A stretch of 64,000 nt of DNA from Thermococcaceae archaeon (GTDB lineage Archaea > Methanobacteriota_B > Thermococci > Thermococcales > Thermococcaceae). Position 1 is the stretch's first letter. Every line of letters begins with the position of its first letter. Location: assembly GCA_030156945.1 (NCBI GenBank), contig JASGLT010000006.1:38723-102722 (forward strand), given 5' to 3'. Shown here piece by piece: positions 50,772 through 60,277 of the stretch. The translations under genes and the position numbers were made by a program. The notes under the pieces are model-generated. The model saw nothing but the letters and a program-made list of their open reading frames with translations. It was not told the origin of the DNA and ran no database searches.

Positions 50772-50889
50772 GGCTCTTACCCAGGTTTAAGTCAATAGGG
50801 GATTTATAATCCTTTCGATTTGTCTGATACATGTCAATTTAAGCACTCGGTTTTCCCAAAAGGTTTAAACTTGTGACTAAAATTCTCTG

Positions 50890-51825
50890 GTGGTGAAGGC
50901 ATTGAAGAACAAACTCGTCGTTGTAACTGGGGGTGCTGGATTCATAGGCTCTCACTTGGCCTGGGAACTGGTCAAGGACAACGAGGTTATAATCATCGAC
51001 AACCTCTACACAGGGAGGGAGGAGAACATCCCTCCGGGGGCAAAGTTCATAAAGGCCGACATAAGGGACTACGAGGCAATAGCGGAGCTGATAAGCAACG
51101 CTGACTACGTGTTCCATGAAGCGGCCCAGGTTAGCGTCGTGGAGAGCATTAAAGACCCCATTTTCACTGAAGAGGTAAACGTTCTCGGGACGCTCAACAT
51201 CCTCAAAGCCCTTCTTGCGGGGCACGGAAAGCTGATTTTCGCCTCTTCCGCTGCAGTTTATGGGGACAACCCGAACCTCCCGCTAAAGGAGACTGAGAGG
51301 CCCAGACCGCTCTCGCCGTACGGCGTCACAAAGTGGGCGGCGGAGGAGTATCTCAGGGTTTTCCACGAGCTCTACGGCCTGCCGGTCGTTTCCCTCCGCT
51401 ACTTCAACGTCTTCGGACCAAGGCAGACTGCAAACCAGTATGCCGGAGTTATAAGCATCTTCATCAACCGGGCCCTGAGGGGGGAGCCCCTCGTCATCTT
51501 CGGCGACGGAAAGCAGACAAGGGACTTCATTTACGTCAAAGACGTGGTTAAGGCCAACTTAATAGCCGCTGAGAGCAGAAAAGCCAACGGGAGGGTTTTC
51601 AACGTCGCGACCGGGAAGGAAACAACTATCCTTGAGCTTGCAATGAAGATCATCGAGATAACGGGAACAACCAGCTCAATAGTCTTCGACAAGCCGAGGC
51701 CCGGAGACATAAGGCACAGCAGAGCAGATATAAGCGAGATTAGAAAGCTCGGCTTTGAGCCGGAGTGGAGCCTGGAAGAGGGGCTGAAGAAGACGGTGGA
51801 GTGGTACTCAGGGTTGGGAGTTTAA
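50890..51825 (+). CDS. NAD-dependent epimerase/dehydratase (UDP-glucose 4-epimerase-like)
   Basis: VTGGAGFIGSHLAWEL; SPYGVTKWAAEEY. Confidence 0.94.
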   Translation: MVKALKNKLVVVTGGAGFIGSHLAWELVKDNEVIIIDNLYTGREENIPPGAKFIKADIRDYEAIAELISNADYVFHEAAQVSVVESIKDPIFTEEVNVLGTLNILKALLAGHGKLIFASSAAVYGDNPNLPLKETERPRPLSPYGVTKWAAEEYLRVFHELYGLPVVSLRYFNVFGPRQTANQYAGVISIFINRALRGEPLVIFGDGKQTRDFIYVKDVVKANLIAAESRKANGRVFNVATGKETTILELAMKIIEITGTTSSIVFDKPRPGDIRHSRADISEIRKLGFEPEWSLEEGLKKTVEWYSGLGV

Positions 51826-52661
51826 TCTTTGTCCTCTTTGCCAATTGATTCTATCTCCGAGAGTATCTCTTGGATCAGCTTTTGGATATACCTTGAGTTG
51901 AGCAATACCCTTTGGAGGTGCCCTTTAAGGGGGCGCTTCTTTTGTTTGGCGTTCACATCCAAACTTCCTGCCGTCGAGTTTTCCATATCGATGGAGAGTG
52001 TATTTCCAAGGGCTTGAATGGCCTGCAGAGAAGCTAAATTACCGCTGGATGGGGATTCAGGGGCAAATAGGAGCTCGTAGCAACGCAGAATTACGTAAAT
52101 CCGGTACAAACCCCCATCACGAGCCAAAACCCAGTAGTCCCCATAGTTGCCGGTGGGCATCCCTATTCCAAGCTTTTGGAGAGCTATGGATATTGACCCG
52201 GAGGATGATACTGAATATTCTGTGGACTGAACAATTACCCGAAATTCGGCCCTCTGGGCTTGGTTTGAATCTATGGGAGGATTTATAGAAACTCGTGTGA
52301 AGTCTCCTGCCTGGAGGGTTCTGGTTAGGGTTGTCCTCCCCGTAGATATCAGGCTGGATGAATCGTAGATGGCTATTGAGAGATTGGTCCCTTGGACTAA
52401 ATCACTTGTAAAATTGCCGGGATAAACCTCCTGGATGTTGTTTATGGGAAAGGGACCGAACCATCCTATAAGCTGTATCTGGTAGTAAGCGTAAGCGTAT
52501 GGGACACAAACCGTCCCCCTTTCAACCGGTGTGGAGATGCTCTCCTCCCCATTTCCCAAACTTTGAACGCTAACGTTTATGTTGGGAACGGCTAACCCAA
52601 GGCTTGTTATGAGCAGCAGTACCAGGATTGAGACTAAGAATATTCGGGGGAACCTCATCAT
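51822..52661 (-). CDS. Secreted hypothetical protein; N-terminus similar to 54156-52745 gene
   Basis: 280 aa, signal peptide ...LGLAVPNINVSVQSLGNG. Confidence 0.75.
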   Translation of the reverse strand: MMRFPRIFLVSILVLLLITSLGLAVPNINVSVQSLGNGEESISTPVERGTVCVPYAYAYYQIQLIGWFGPFPINNIQEVYPGNFTSDLVQGTNLSIAIYDSSSLISTGRTTLTRTLQAGDFTRVSINPPIDSNQAQRAEFRVIVQSTEYSVSSSGSISIALQKLGIGMPTGNYGDYWVLARDGGLYRIYVILRCYELLFAPESPSSGNLASLQAIQALGNTLSIDMENSTAGSLDVNAKQKKRPLKGHLQRVLLNSRYIQKLIQEILSEIESIGKEDKD

Positions 52662-52744
52662 TTACCGTTTGTTGGGATTCTCTTAAAAGAATATCGTGGG
52701 TATTCCTTAGAAAACACTATGGGCTTGCGGGTTTTAGGAGTTTA

Positions 52745-54156
52745 TCAGGGGTTTGCGAGATTGCAGAGTGGAGAAAGTTCCACATACCTGTACCACTCAT
52801 CTACATAAGCTTCTGGGGGATTTTGAATGTAGTATCTGAGCCTTAGGGCGTCTATGTGGTACGTCTGCCCCCCAAAGATGTACACCCTCGTAAAGTCGGA
52901 GTATTGGGAGTCCGTGTATGAAGTGGAGTCCAACAGATTGTAATTCCCATCATAGACCCTCATCGTTATGGAGCCGTCAGAGAGTATCTCAAGCTGTACC
53001 AAGTACCAAGTGTTGAGGTTGAGATTTAATACCCTATTGGAGTGTGTCTGTCCCCGGTAATTATTCCTCACATCAATTCGTATCTGGTCGTTTATAGCAT
53101 TAAGAACCGCCCCGTAGCCGTTTCCATTGTCATCGATTAAGCCGACTCTGTCCAGGTTCCCCCCGTCGTCCCTGACCCTTTTGTCCCAGTATTCAAGTAT
53201 TAAGCCCCCATACTGGTTGTTCCTGCTGAAAACTGTACCGAGGTTTTTGTAAGCTCCGTTAGGGTCATTATTCCCGGTTTTCTCGGCAGCGCGTGAACCC
53301 CCATATTCAAAATTGTCATTCACTTGATGCACCACACCGTTTCCATACTGAGTCCAGCCAGACCACGTCTCAAAGTCATCAAAGAAGGGGAAAACCCTGT
53401 GACCGTCATTGTAGGAGGAGTAGTCTCCAGTTCCGTAAACCATCCAGATTTTGGTCCCTCCCGGGGGATTAGGGGAAGATTCACCCATATGACCGCAAAC
53501 TGGTTGTCTGGATCGAGTATTTCAATCCAGTAATAAAGGAGGTTGCCGTTGCTGTCAACGAACCTGATGCTCTCGGGACTGTTTCTTAGGGTATTCCATT
53601 CAACATAAAGATCGTTTCCGGTTAACACAACCCTGACGGGCCAGTTCTGGAGAGGTTCTGTTCCGGAATAGGTTATGTTAATCGGGTTGGCGTAGCTAAC
53701 TCCATCCCACGTTCCGCTCCCCAGCTTTTGAGAAAAAACCGCGATGCTTCCATTGTATGAGCCGAGGTAACCATCAGCCACCACAAGCTTAGCTCCACTT
53801 ATCCTGTTAAAGCTGACTGGCTGGTTTAGCGGTATCGTTACTGGAGTGTTCGGAGGAAGGCTCGATACAGAAGTCTGCCCGTAGCTGGTTTGCCCGTTGT
53901 TGGTGTGAATTGCGGCATAAATGGTCGCATTTTCCAGCTGTGACGAGAAGACTGCAACAACCCCAGTAACTGTGTTGCCTTGTACCTGATAGTAGAACCC
54001 CCCATAACGGGAAGGGGAGCAGACTGGGGCGTTCCCACTCCCAATTTCCTGCACGTTCACGTTTATGGTGGGCACAGCTAACCCAAGCGTTGCAAGAATC
54101 AGCATAGCAACCAAGAGTAGGGTGATAGTACCAACTCTTTTCTCCATACTACCCAT
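52745..54156 (-). pseudogene. Secreted DUF2341-type protein, frameshifted in a C-run
   Basis: ORF 54156-53320 carries FVDSNGNLLYYWIEILDPDNQFAVIWVNLPLIP; ORF 53488-52745 resumes PPGGTKIWMVYGTGDYSSYNDG...; one-nt shift at ggggg 53463-53467 (+ strand) joins them. Confidence 0.75.
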
Positions 54157-54226
54157 GATTTAGCATCATCTCTTAAAAACCTCTCCCCAAAGAATTGAGG
54201 ATAAAGGTAGCAAAAATGAGCATGCC

Positions 54227-54670
54227 TCACTTCTTCACACTGAACCCCATTGCCTGCTTCTGCTGAAGCTCCTGGGCTTTTCTGGCGAGCTCTCCAAGCT
54301 GGGCCTCAAGCTTCTTGAGTCCTTCCTGGGTCTTGGCTATGGCCTCTTCGTATTCCTTTATCCTCGCATCAAGGTAGGTAATCGCGTCGTCCAGGGTCTT
54401 TTCTACGGCGTAACCAGCGCCGATACTAACGATGGTATTCTCCCTGTCCACGATAACGCCTTTAAGGAAGGAACCTGCACCTATTGGCACCAGAATCTCG
54501 GGCCTCTCTTCTTCCACTTTTTTCAGTCCTTCAAGGGTCTCTTTGACTGCTTGAAACTCGTTCTTCCCGAGGGTGAGGAGTTCGAGGTTCTGGGCGAGCA
54601 ACTGAGCCTGAGCCTGAAGTAGCTGGTACTCATACGCGAGCCTCTCAAGCTGCTCGTTGGTCTCCGCCAT
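54227..54670 (-). CDS. pfdA: Prefoldin alpha subunit
   Basis: [62 protein letters not shown]. Confidence 0.95.
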   Translation of the reverse strand: MAETNEQLERLAYEYQLLQAQAQLLAQNLELLTLGKNEFQAVKETLEGLKKVEEERPEILVPIGAGSFLKGVIVDRENTIVSIGAGYAVEKTLDDAITYLDARIKEYEEAIAKTQEGLKKLEAQLGELARKAQELQQKQAMGFSVKK

Positions 54671-54760
54671 TTTCACACCACCAACGCCACTTTGAAAGAT
54701 GCCTTTTTAATGTTTGGGTGGAGGGGTAAAATTGGGAAAAAGGGCCTCGGATTTAGAGCT

Positions 54761-55388
54761 TTACTCGAGGATTTCCTTCTTTATCGTCTCTGCAATCTCA
54801 ACTATGGCCTTTAAGGCCTTGGCCTCTGGGAAGGCCTCGACAACGGGCTTCAGCATGCTCATACTCTTTGGGACTACCCTGTAGTAGGGTATTCTTCCCA
54901 GTATCGGTATTCCTTCTTTCTCGGCCCATTCCTCAAGTCCGGTGAAGCCGGGGTTGATGTCGGCTTTATTGATTATCAGGTAAGCCGGCTCCCCGAAGTG
55001 CTGGACGACCTTGTAAGCTCTCTGAACGTCGCTGAGCGAAGCCGGGGTGGGCTCTGCTATGAGTATGGCAACGTCTGCCCCACCGAGGCTCGCTATCACC
55101 TGACAGCCTATTCCAGCGGCCGAATCAACTATCATGTGCTCGAGGTTGAGCTCCTTCATGAGTTTTGACGCCCACTCCTTCTCTTCAGTTACCAGCTTTC
55201 CGCTCTCGGGCCTTCCGACGTCGAGCTGGGCCGAGATGAGCGGGAAGCCGTACTTGGTTGTCGCCTTTCTGATTACCCCTGAGCGGACTTCCTCAAGGGT
55301 TATGGTTCCGGCCACCGGGCAGACCAGGCCGCAGACGTTGCAGCCCTCGCAGGTGAGCTCGTTCACAACGTAGTTACCTTCATCGTCT
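54761..55388 (-). pseudogene. MinD-family ATPase with inserted ferredoxin domain, 5'-truncated (P-loop missing)
   Basis: Coding similarity extends to HIDDEGNYVVNELTCEGCNVCGLVCPVAGTI; C-terminal HMIVDSAAGIGCQVIASLGGADVAILIAEPTPASLSDVQRA; no GGKGGxGKS; abuts IS remnant. Confidence 0.8.
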
Positions 55389-55685
55389 ATATGACCTCCT
55401 GCCCGTCCCTAAAGGGCGGGGTTTCCGTCGAGGAAACCCCTCACCCTGAAGTTTCTTCTCAACGCTTATGCTGATGTGAGCATACCATTTCCTTCTTATC
55501 GGGTCGTAAGTTATCTCTAATCTTCCTTGCTTGTCCTTGAGATGAATCCTGCCTTTAAACTGGACTTCTAAGCGTTTAAACTTCCCAAGGCCTTTTAGAA
55601 TAAGCTTGTTCCCCTCAATCCCGTATTGGTCGTTTCTAAGGGCGATTAAGCCTCCTTCCTTGACGTAGTGGGGGAACAAAGGCAA
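55389..55685 (-). mobile_element. tnpB: IS200/IS605-family remnant: TnpB fragment fused to right end
   Basis: FPHYVKEGGLIALRNDQYGIEGNKLILKGLGKFKRLEVQFKGRIHLKDKQGRLEITYDPIRRKWYAHISISVEKKL resembles TnpB region before RuvC; then hairpin ggggtttcc-gtcga-ggaaacccc (55418-55440) and terminal gaccctcc-like end. Confidence 0.8.
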
Positions 55686-55720
55686 TAAACGGGAAGCACG
55701 AATAAAGGGCGGGATGTCTT

Positions 55721-56350
55721 ATGACGAAGATCGAGCCCTTCGAGAAGCACCACGACAGGTACGAGAGCTGGTTCGAGAGAAACCGCTACGCTTACCTTTC
55801 GGAGCTTGAGGCTGTCAAAAGGCTCCTGCCGAAGGAGGGAAAGGGAGCTGAGATAGGCGTCGGGACGGGAAGGTTCGCGGCTCCTATGGGGATAAAGCTC
55901 GGCGTTGAACCTTCCAAAGCGATGGCCGAGATAGCAAGGAAGAGGGGAATTGAGGTCATCGAGGGAACGGCTGAAAGTCTTCCCTTCGAGGACAACAGCA
56001 TGGACTACCTTCTGATGGTCACGACTATCTGCTTCGTCGACGACCCGGAGAAAGCTTTGAAGGAAGCCTACCGCGTCCTGAAGCCGGGTGGGGCGTTGAT
56101 AATCGGCTTCGTTGACAGGAACAGCCCGATAGGGAAGTTCTACGAGGAGCACAAGGACGAGAGCGTTTTTTACAAAGAGGCGAGGTTCTTCTCGACTGAG
56201 GAACTGTTGGAACTCCTCAAAAAGGTCGGCTTCAGGGAGTTCGAGATAGTGCAGACCCTCTTCCACAGGCTCGACGAGATTAAATCAGTTGAACCTGTAA
56301 AGCCCGGCCACGGTGAGGGGAGTTTTGTCGTGATAAAGGCGGTGAAGTGA
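55721..56350 (+). CDS. Class I SAM-dependent methyltransferase
   Basis: GAEIGVGTGRFAAPMGIKLGVEPS; YRVLKPGGALIIGFVDR. Confidence 0.92.
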   Translation: MTKIEPFEKHHDRYESWFERNRYAYLSELEAVKRLLPKEGKGAEIGVGTGRFAAPMGIKLGVEPSKAMAEIARKRGIEVIEGTAESLPFEDNSMDYLLMVTTICFVDDPEKALKEAYRVLKPGGALIIGFVDRNSPIGKFYEEHKDESVFYKEARFFSTEELLELLKKVGFREFEIVQTLFHRLDEIKSVEPVKPGHGEGSFVVIKAVK

Positions 56351-57093
56351 TGGCCATGCTGCTCTCGGAGATTAAGAAAAAGGCTTTGAATCTTGCAAAA
56401 GGACTTGAGTTAGTTGATTTTGGCTTTGCTTTGCCATATACATGGATCTTGGTTGAAGGGCCCGAGGGAAAAGCTTTGGGCGTTGCGATGACCCTCCCTG
56501 AGGAGGTTCAGAGGTACACCAACTCCATAAGTGAGCCTTCCATCAAGGCCTTCATCGAAAGGGCCAACAGCCTGAACGTCATCGAGCGAACCCTCGGGAT
56601 AGCGGCGGTAAACGCGGTCTCCCAGTACCACCTCGACGTCTCAGACCTTCCGGACGTTGATGTGGTTGAGCTTGTTGAAGGCTTCAGCGAGGTGGCAGTG
56701 ATAGGCAACATGCCACCGGTGGTCAGGGCACTCCGCGAGAAAGGAGTTAAAACGTTCGTTTTCGAGAGAAACCCAAAACTATGGGACAGGGAGACGCTCA
56801 GCGACGCTCTGGAATACATTCTCCTCCCCGAGGTTGAAGCGGTCATTGTCAGCGGCTCAGCACTGGTTAATGGAACGCTTGAGATGATCCTCGACCGGGC
56901 GAAAAAGGCGAAACTGATAGTCCTAACTGGCCCAACCTCTCAGATACACTCGGAGCTTGTCAAAGGGACGAGAATCACCCATCTTGCGGCTATGAAAGTG
57001 ATAGACCTTGAAAGGGCGCTCCTCGGTCTCAAGCTCGGCTCCTTCAGAGGGTTTGAGAAGGGAAACCGAAAGTACGTGGTGGAGGTTTGCTAG
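56350..57093 (+). CDS. DUF364 (Rossmann-like, putative heavy-metal chelation) protein
   Basis: VAVIGNMPPVVRALREKGVKTFVFERNP; VIVSGSALVNGTLEMIL; LTGPTSQIHSEL. Confidence 0.85.
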   Translation: MAMLLSEIKKKALNLAKGLELVDFGFALPYTWILVEGPEGKALGVAMTLPEEVQRYTNSISEPSIKAFIERANSLNVIERTLGIAAVNAVSQYHLDVSDLPDVDVVELVEGFSEVAVIGNMPPVVRALREKGVKTFVFERNPKLWDRETLSDALEYILLPEVEAVIVSGSALVNGTLEMILDRAKKAKLIVLTGPTSQIHSELVKGTRITHLAAMKVIDLERALLGLKLGSFRGFEKGNRKYVVEVC

Positions 57094-57183
57094 TGGCGTA
57101 GTTGGGGCAGAAAACGGGAAGTTCTCTCTGCGTATCTTCTCCACTCATCGATAAGGATTAGGCTCACCGAAAATTTTAAATGC

Positions 57184-57197
57184 TGTGCATATGCACA
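57184..57197. promoter_or_regulatory. Perfect palindrome TGTGCATATGCACA at NifX promoter
   Basis: 14-bp perfect palindrome directly after TATA-like aaattttaaat and upstream of start at 57230. Confidence 0.55.
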
Positions 57198-57229
57198 AAA
57201 TAATGGACGAAAGAATGGGGGTGAAGGAC

Positions 57230-57727
57230 ATGAGGATAATCGTGTCAACCGTTACCGGAGGGCTCGACGACAGGGTGAACCCGGCCTTTGGAAGAACGCC
57301 AACGTTCACGATCGTAGACGTTGAGAACGGAGAGATAGTGAACGTTCATGTGGTACCGAACCCCGGCCACTCACAGCCGAGGGGAGCGGGGGTTACGGCG
57401 GCGCAGTTCGTCATAGACCAGGGCGCTGACGTTGTCATCGCCGGCCAGTTCGGTCCCAACTCCTCGGGAGTTCTCCGGGTCGCTGGCATAAAGATGGTCT
57501 CGGCACCTGCAAACATGACCGTCAGGAAAGCCGTCGAGGCCTTTCTTAGGGAAAAACTGACCACCGCGGTCTTCGGGCCAGAGGGTGGAATGGGGCCAGG
57601 CATGGGACGCGGTATGGGCGGCGGATACGGCCGCGGCATGGGTAGAGGAATGGGCCGTGGCAGAGGCGGTGGAATGGGAAGAGGCCGCGGAAGGGACGGC
57701 GGCAGAGGAGGCGGATGGGGCTGGTGA
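57230..57727 (+). CDS. Dinitrogenase iron-molybdenum cofactor biosynthesis (NifX/NifB-C) family protein with Gly/Arg/Met-rich tail
   Basis: MRIIVSTVTGGLDDRVNPAFGRTPTFTIVDVENGEI...; tail MGPGMGRGMGGGYGRGMGRGMGRGRGGGMGRGRGRDGGRGGGWGW. Confidence 0.93.
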   Translation: MRIIVSTVTGGLDDRVNPAFGRTPTFTIVDVENGEIVNVHVVPNPGHSQPRGAGVTAAQFVIDQGADVVIAGQFGPNSSGVLRVAGIKMVSAPANMTVRKAVEAFLREKLTTAVFGPEGGMGPGMGRGMGGGYGRGMGRGMGRGRGGGMGRGRGRDGGRGGGWGW

Positions 57728-57803
57728 GGCCCTTCACTAACTACCTTTTCTTTCTGCCAAAACTTTAAATCTCCCAAGATCAAAACAATAATGGTGGGTA
57801 ATT

Positions 57804-58001
57804 ATGGAGATTATTGAGGCCGTTTACGAGAACGGCGTCTTGATACCCCTGAAAAAACCCAAACTTAAGGAGCACTCAAAAGTCATTATCAAGATAATAG
57901 AGGAGGAAGAACTTGATAAGCTTCTAGACTCACTCATCATTGAGAAGGTTGAGAAGATAGACTACAAAAGGCTTAAGGAGGCCTATTATGAGTCGCTCTG
58001 A
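57804..58001 (+). CDS. DUF104/AF2212-like VapB antitoxin
   Basis: MEIIEAVYENGVLIPLKKPKLKEHSKVIIKI. Confidence 0.9.
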   Translation: MEIIEAVYENGVLIPLKKPKLKEHSKVIIKIIEEEELDKLLDSLIIEKVEKIDYKRLKEAYYESL

Positions 58002-58470
58002 GGTCTTCGTGGACTCTTCTGTCCTCGTTGGGCTGAACCTGGGCGATGAAAAGGCAAAAAAGCTCGTGAAGTCTCTCATTGAAGAGGGCTACACCCTTGT
58101 TATAAACCCGATAGTATTTTCCGAGACGGTTTACAAGGTCATGTTCACTCTCGCTATCAGAGATGGGCTGAAAGGTGTCTACGACCTCAGGAAACACTTG
58201 GATGAGTACACGTGGGTTTATGAAAAGGTCAGGGACTCAATTGAGAAGCTCATGAAGAGCGGATTTTTGAGGGTTCTTGAAATTGATTGGCAAATCTCAA
58301 GGCTCTCCGCCGAGCTCGGGGAGAAATATGGTTTGCTGACCAACGATGCCATGATAGTAGCCACTTGCAAGTCCTATGGAATAGAGAAGATAGCAACTTT
58401 TGACAGCGACTTTGAGAAGGTTGATTTCCTGGAAGTTATCTCTCCTTTAATCTCAGAACAAGACGGATAA
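57988..58470 (+). CDS. vapC: PIN-domain toxin (VapC)
   Basis: VFVDSSVLVGLNLGDEKA; LLTNDAMIVATCKSYGIEKIATFDSDFE. Confidence 0.92.
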   Translation: MSRSEVFVDSSVLVGLNLGDEKAKKLVKSLIEEGYTLVINPIVFSETVYKVMFTLAIRDGLKGVYDLRKHLDEYTWVYEKVRDSIEKLMKSGFLRVLEIDWQISRLSAELGEKYGLLTNDAMIVATCKSYGIEKIATFDSDFEKVDFLEVISPLISEQDG

Positions 58471-58491
58471 CGAAACTGTTTGGTGAGCAGT

Positions 58492-59304
58492 ATGAAGGTC
58501 ACAATCCTTTTTGAAAACCACTCCGGCTGGAGGAAGGGTTTGATCGGCTACCACGGCTTTTCTGCCCTCGTAGAGCACAACCGCTACAGGGTTCTCGTGG
58601 ATGCTGGCACGGACGGGAAAGTTCTTCTCAACAACATGGACCAGCTCGGTGTTGATCCAGATTCCATAGATGCTCTCTTCATAACCCACGGCCACTACGA
58701 CCATACAGGCGGAATAGCCGAGTTGCTCAAAGCTCGGAGCGAACCGCTCGACGTTTACGCCCACCCAGGGATCTTCGCCAGAAGGATAGCCCTAAAGCCG
58801 AAGCGGAGGGAGATAGGAATTCCTTTCATGAGGGAGGAGCTTGAAAGCCTTGGGGCGGTCTTCCACCTGAGCGAGAAGCCTCATGAGTTCCTTCCGGAGT
58901 TCATTTCCTCCGGAGAGATAGAGAGGAGAACCTGGGACAGGGCCGTTGGACATCTTGTTGAAGACGGAAAAGAAGTCAAAGACCCTGTTAAAGATGACAT
59001 CGCGCTCATACTTGATCTTGGAGACAGTGTGGCCGTCATAACGGGCTGCGGGCACAGCGGAATCCTCAACATCGCCCGGCATGCTATGGGGGTTACGAGA
59101 AAACCGATAAAGGCCCTGATCGGCGGTTTTCACCTGAGGGGAGCACCTGAGCATCTCTTGGATGATGCCGTTAGTGGGCTCAAAGAGCTTGGTGTGGAAC
59201 GCCTATACACCGGCCACTGCACAGGAATAGATGAGTACGCCTATCTCAAGGTGCACTTTGGGATTGCGGAGCCTCTATTTGTTGGGAAGGATATTAAGGC
59301 ATAG
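58492..59304 (+). CDS. MBL-fold metallohydrolase
   Basis: FITHGHYDHTGGIAELL; ITGCGHSGILNI; YTGHCTG. Confidence 0.92.
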   Translation: MKVTILFENHSGWRKGLIGYHGFSALVEHNRYRVLVDAGTDGKVLLNNMDQLGVDPDSIDALFITHGHYDHTGGIAELLKARSEPLDVYAHPGIFARRIALKPKRREIGIPFMREELESLGAVFHLSEKPHEFLPEFISSGEIERRTWDRAVGHLVEDGKEVKDPVKDDIALILDLGDSVAVITGCGHSGILNIARHAMGVTRKPIKALIGGFHLRGAPEHLLDDAVSGLKELGVERLYTGHCTGIDEYAYLKVHFGIAEPLFVGKDIKA

Positions 59305-59338
59305 CTTTTTTACCTTTAAAGCCAAATTACTCCTGGTG

Positions 59339-60136
59339 ATGCGAGTGCTGAGTATAGACCTCTCCGGAAGGCTGGCCTTCACGACAGCCTCAAGCAAGGG
59401 CATAGGCTTCGGCGTTGCGAGGGTTCTGGCAAAGGCTGGAGCCGATGTAATACTCCTCTCAAGAAGCAAAGAGAACCTGAAGAGGGCAAAGGAGAAGCTA
59501 AAAGCCGAGAGCGACGTTGAGGTGAGCTACATCGTTGCAGACCTTACTAGGCGAGAAGACCTTGAGAGAACGGTAAAAGAGCTCGGAGACATCGGCGAGC
59601 CGGATATATTCTTCTTCTCCACCGGCGGGCCGAAACCTGGCTACTTCATGGAGATGGACATGGAGGACTGGGAAGGGGCAGTTAAGCTTCTCCTTTATCC
59701 TGCAGTCTATCTCACGAGGGCACTCGTTCCGGCTATGGAGCGGAAGGGCTTTGGAAGGATAGTCTACTCCACAAGCGTCGCCATAAAAGAACCGATACCG
59801 AACATCGCCCTCAGCAACGTGGTCAGAATATCAATGGCCGGCCTCGTGAGAACGCTCGCGAAAGAGCTCGGGCCGAAGGGAATAACAGTCAACGGGGTAA
59901 TGCCCGGCATCATAAGGACGGACAGGATGATAGGGCTTGCAGAGGACAGAGCTAAAAGAGAAGGAAAGACCGTTGAAGAGGCGCTCCAGGAGTACGCGAA
60001 GCCGATACCGCTCGGAAGGCTAGGAGAACCGGAGGAGATTGGCTACCTTGTGGCCTTCTTGGCCAGCGAGCTCGGGAGCTACATAAACGGCGCTATGATT
60101 CCAATTGACGGCGGAAGGTTGAATTCGGTGTTTTGA
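59339..60136 (+). CDS. SDR-family oxidoreductase
   Basis: LAFTTASSKGIGFGVARVLAKAGADVILLSRS; PIDGGRLNSVF. Confidence 0.92.
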   Translation: MRVLSIDLSGRLAFTTASSKGIGFGVARVLAKAGADVILLSRSKENLKRAKEKLKAESDVEVSYIVADLTRREDLERTVKELGDIGEPDIFFFSTGGPKPGYFMEMDMEDWEGAVKLLLYPAVYLTRALVPAMERKGFGRIVYSTSVAIKEPIPNIALSNVVRISMAGLVRTLAKELGPKGITVNGVMPGIIRTDRMIGLAEDRAKREGKTVEEALQEYAKPIPLGRLGEPEEIGYLVAFLASELGSYINGAMIPIDGGRLNSVF

Positions 60137-60277
60137 AATGGTTGCTATGTTAAACTTTTCTTTTTACATTGGGTTCTATTTTTAAACGAAAGTATTTTAT
60201 GGTTTGACAACTTACCATCTACTATAATCACATGGTTTTTTGACGTTTTGTCGCCGTGTGAAAAAGCTGGTGGAAGA

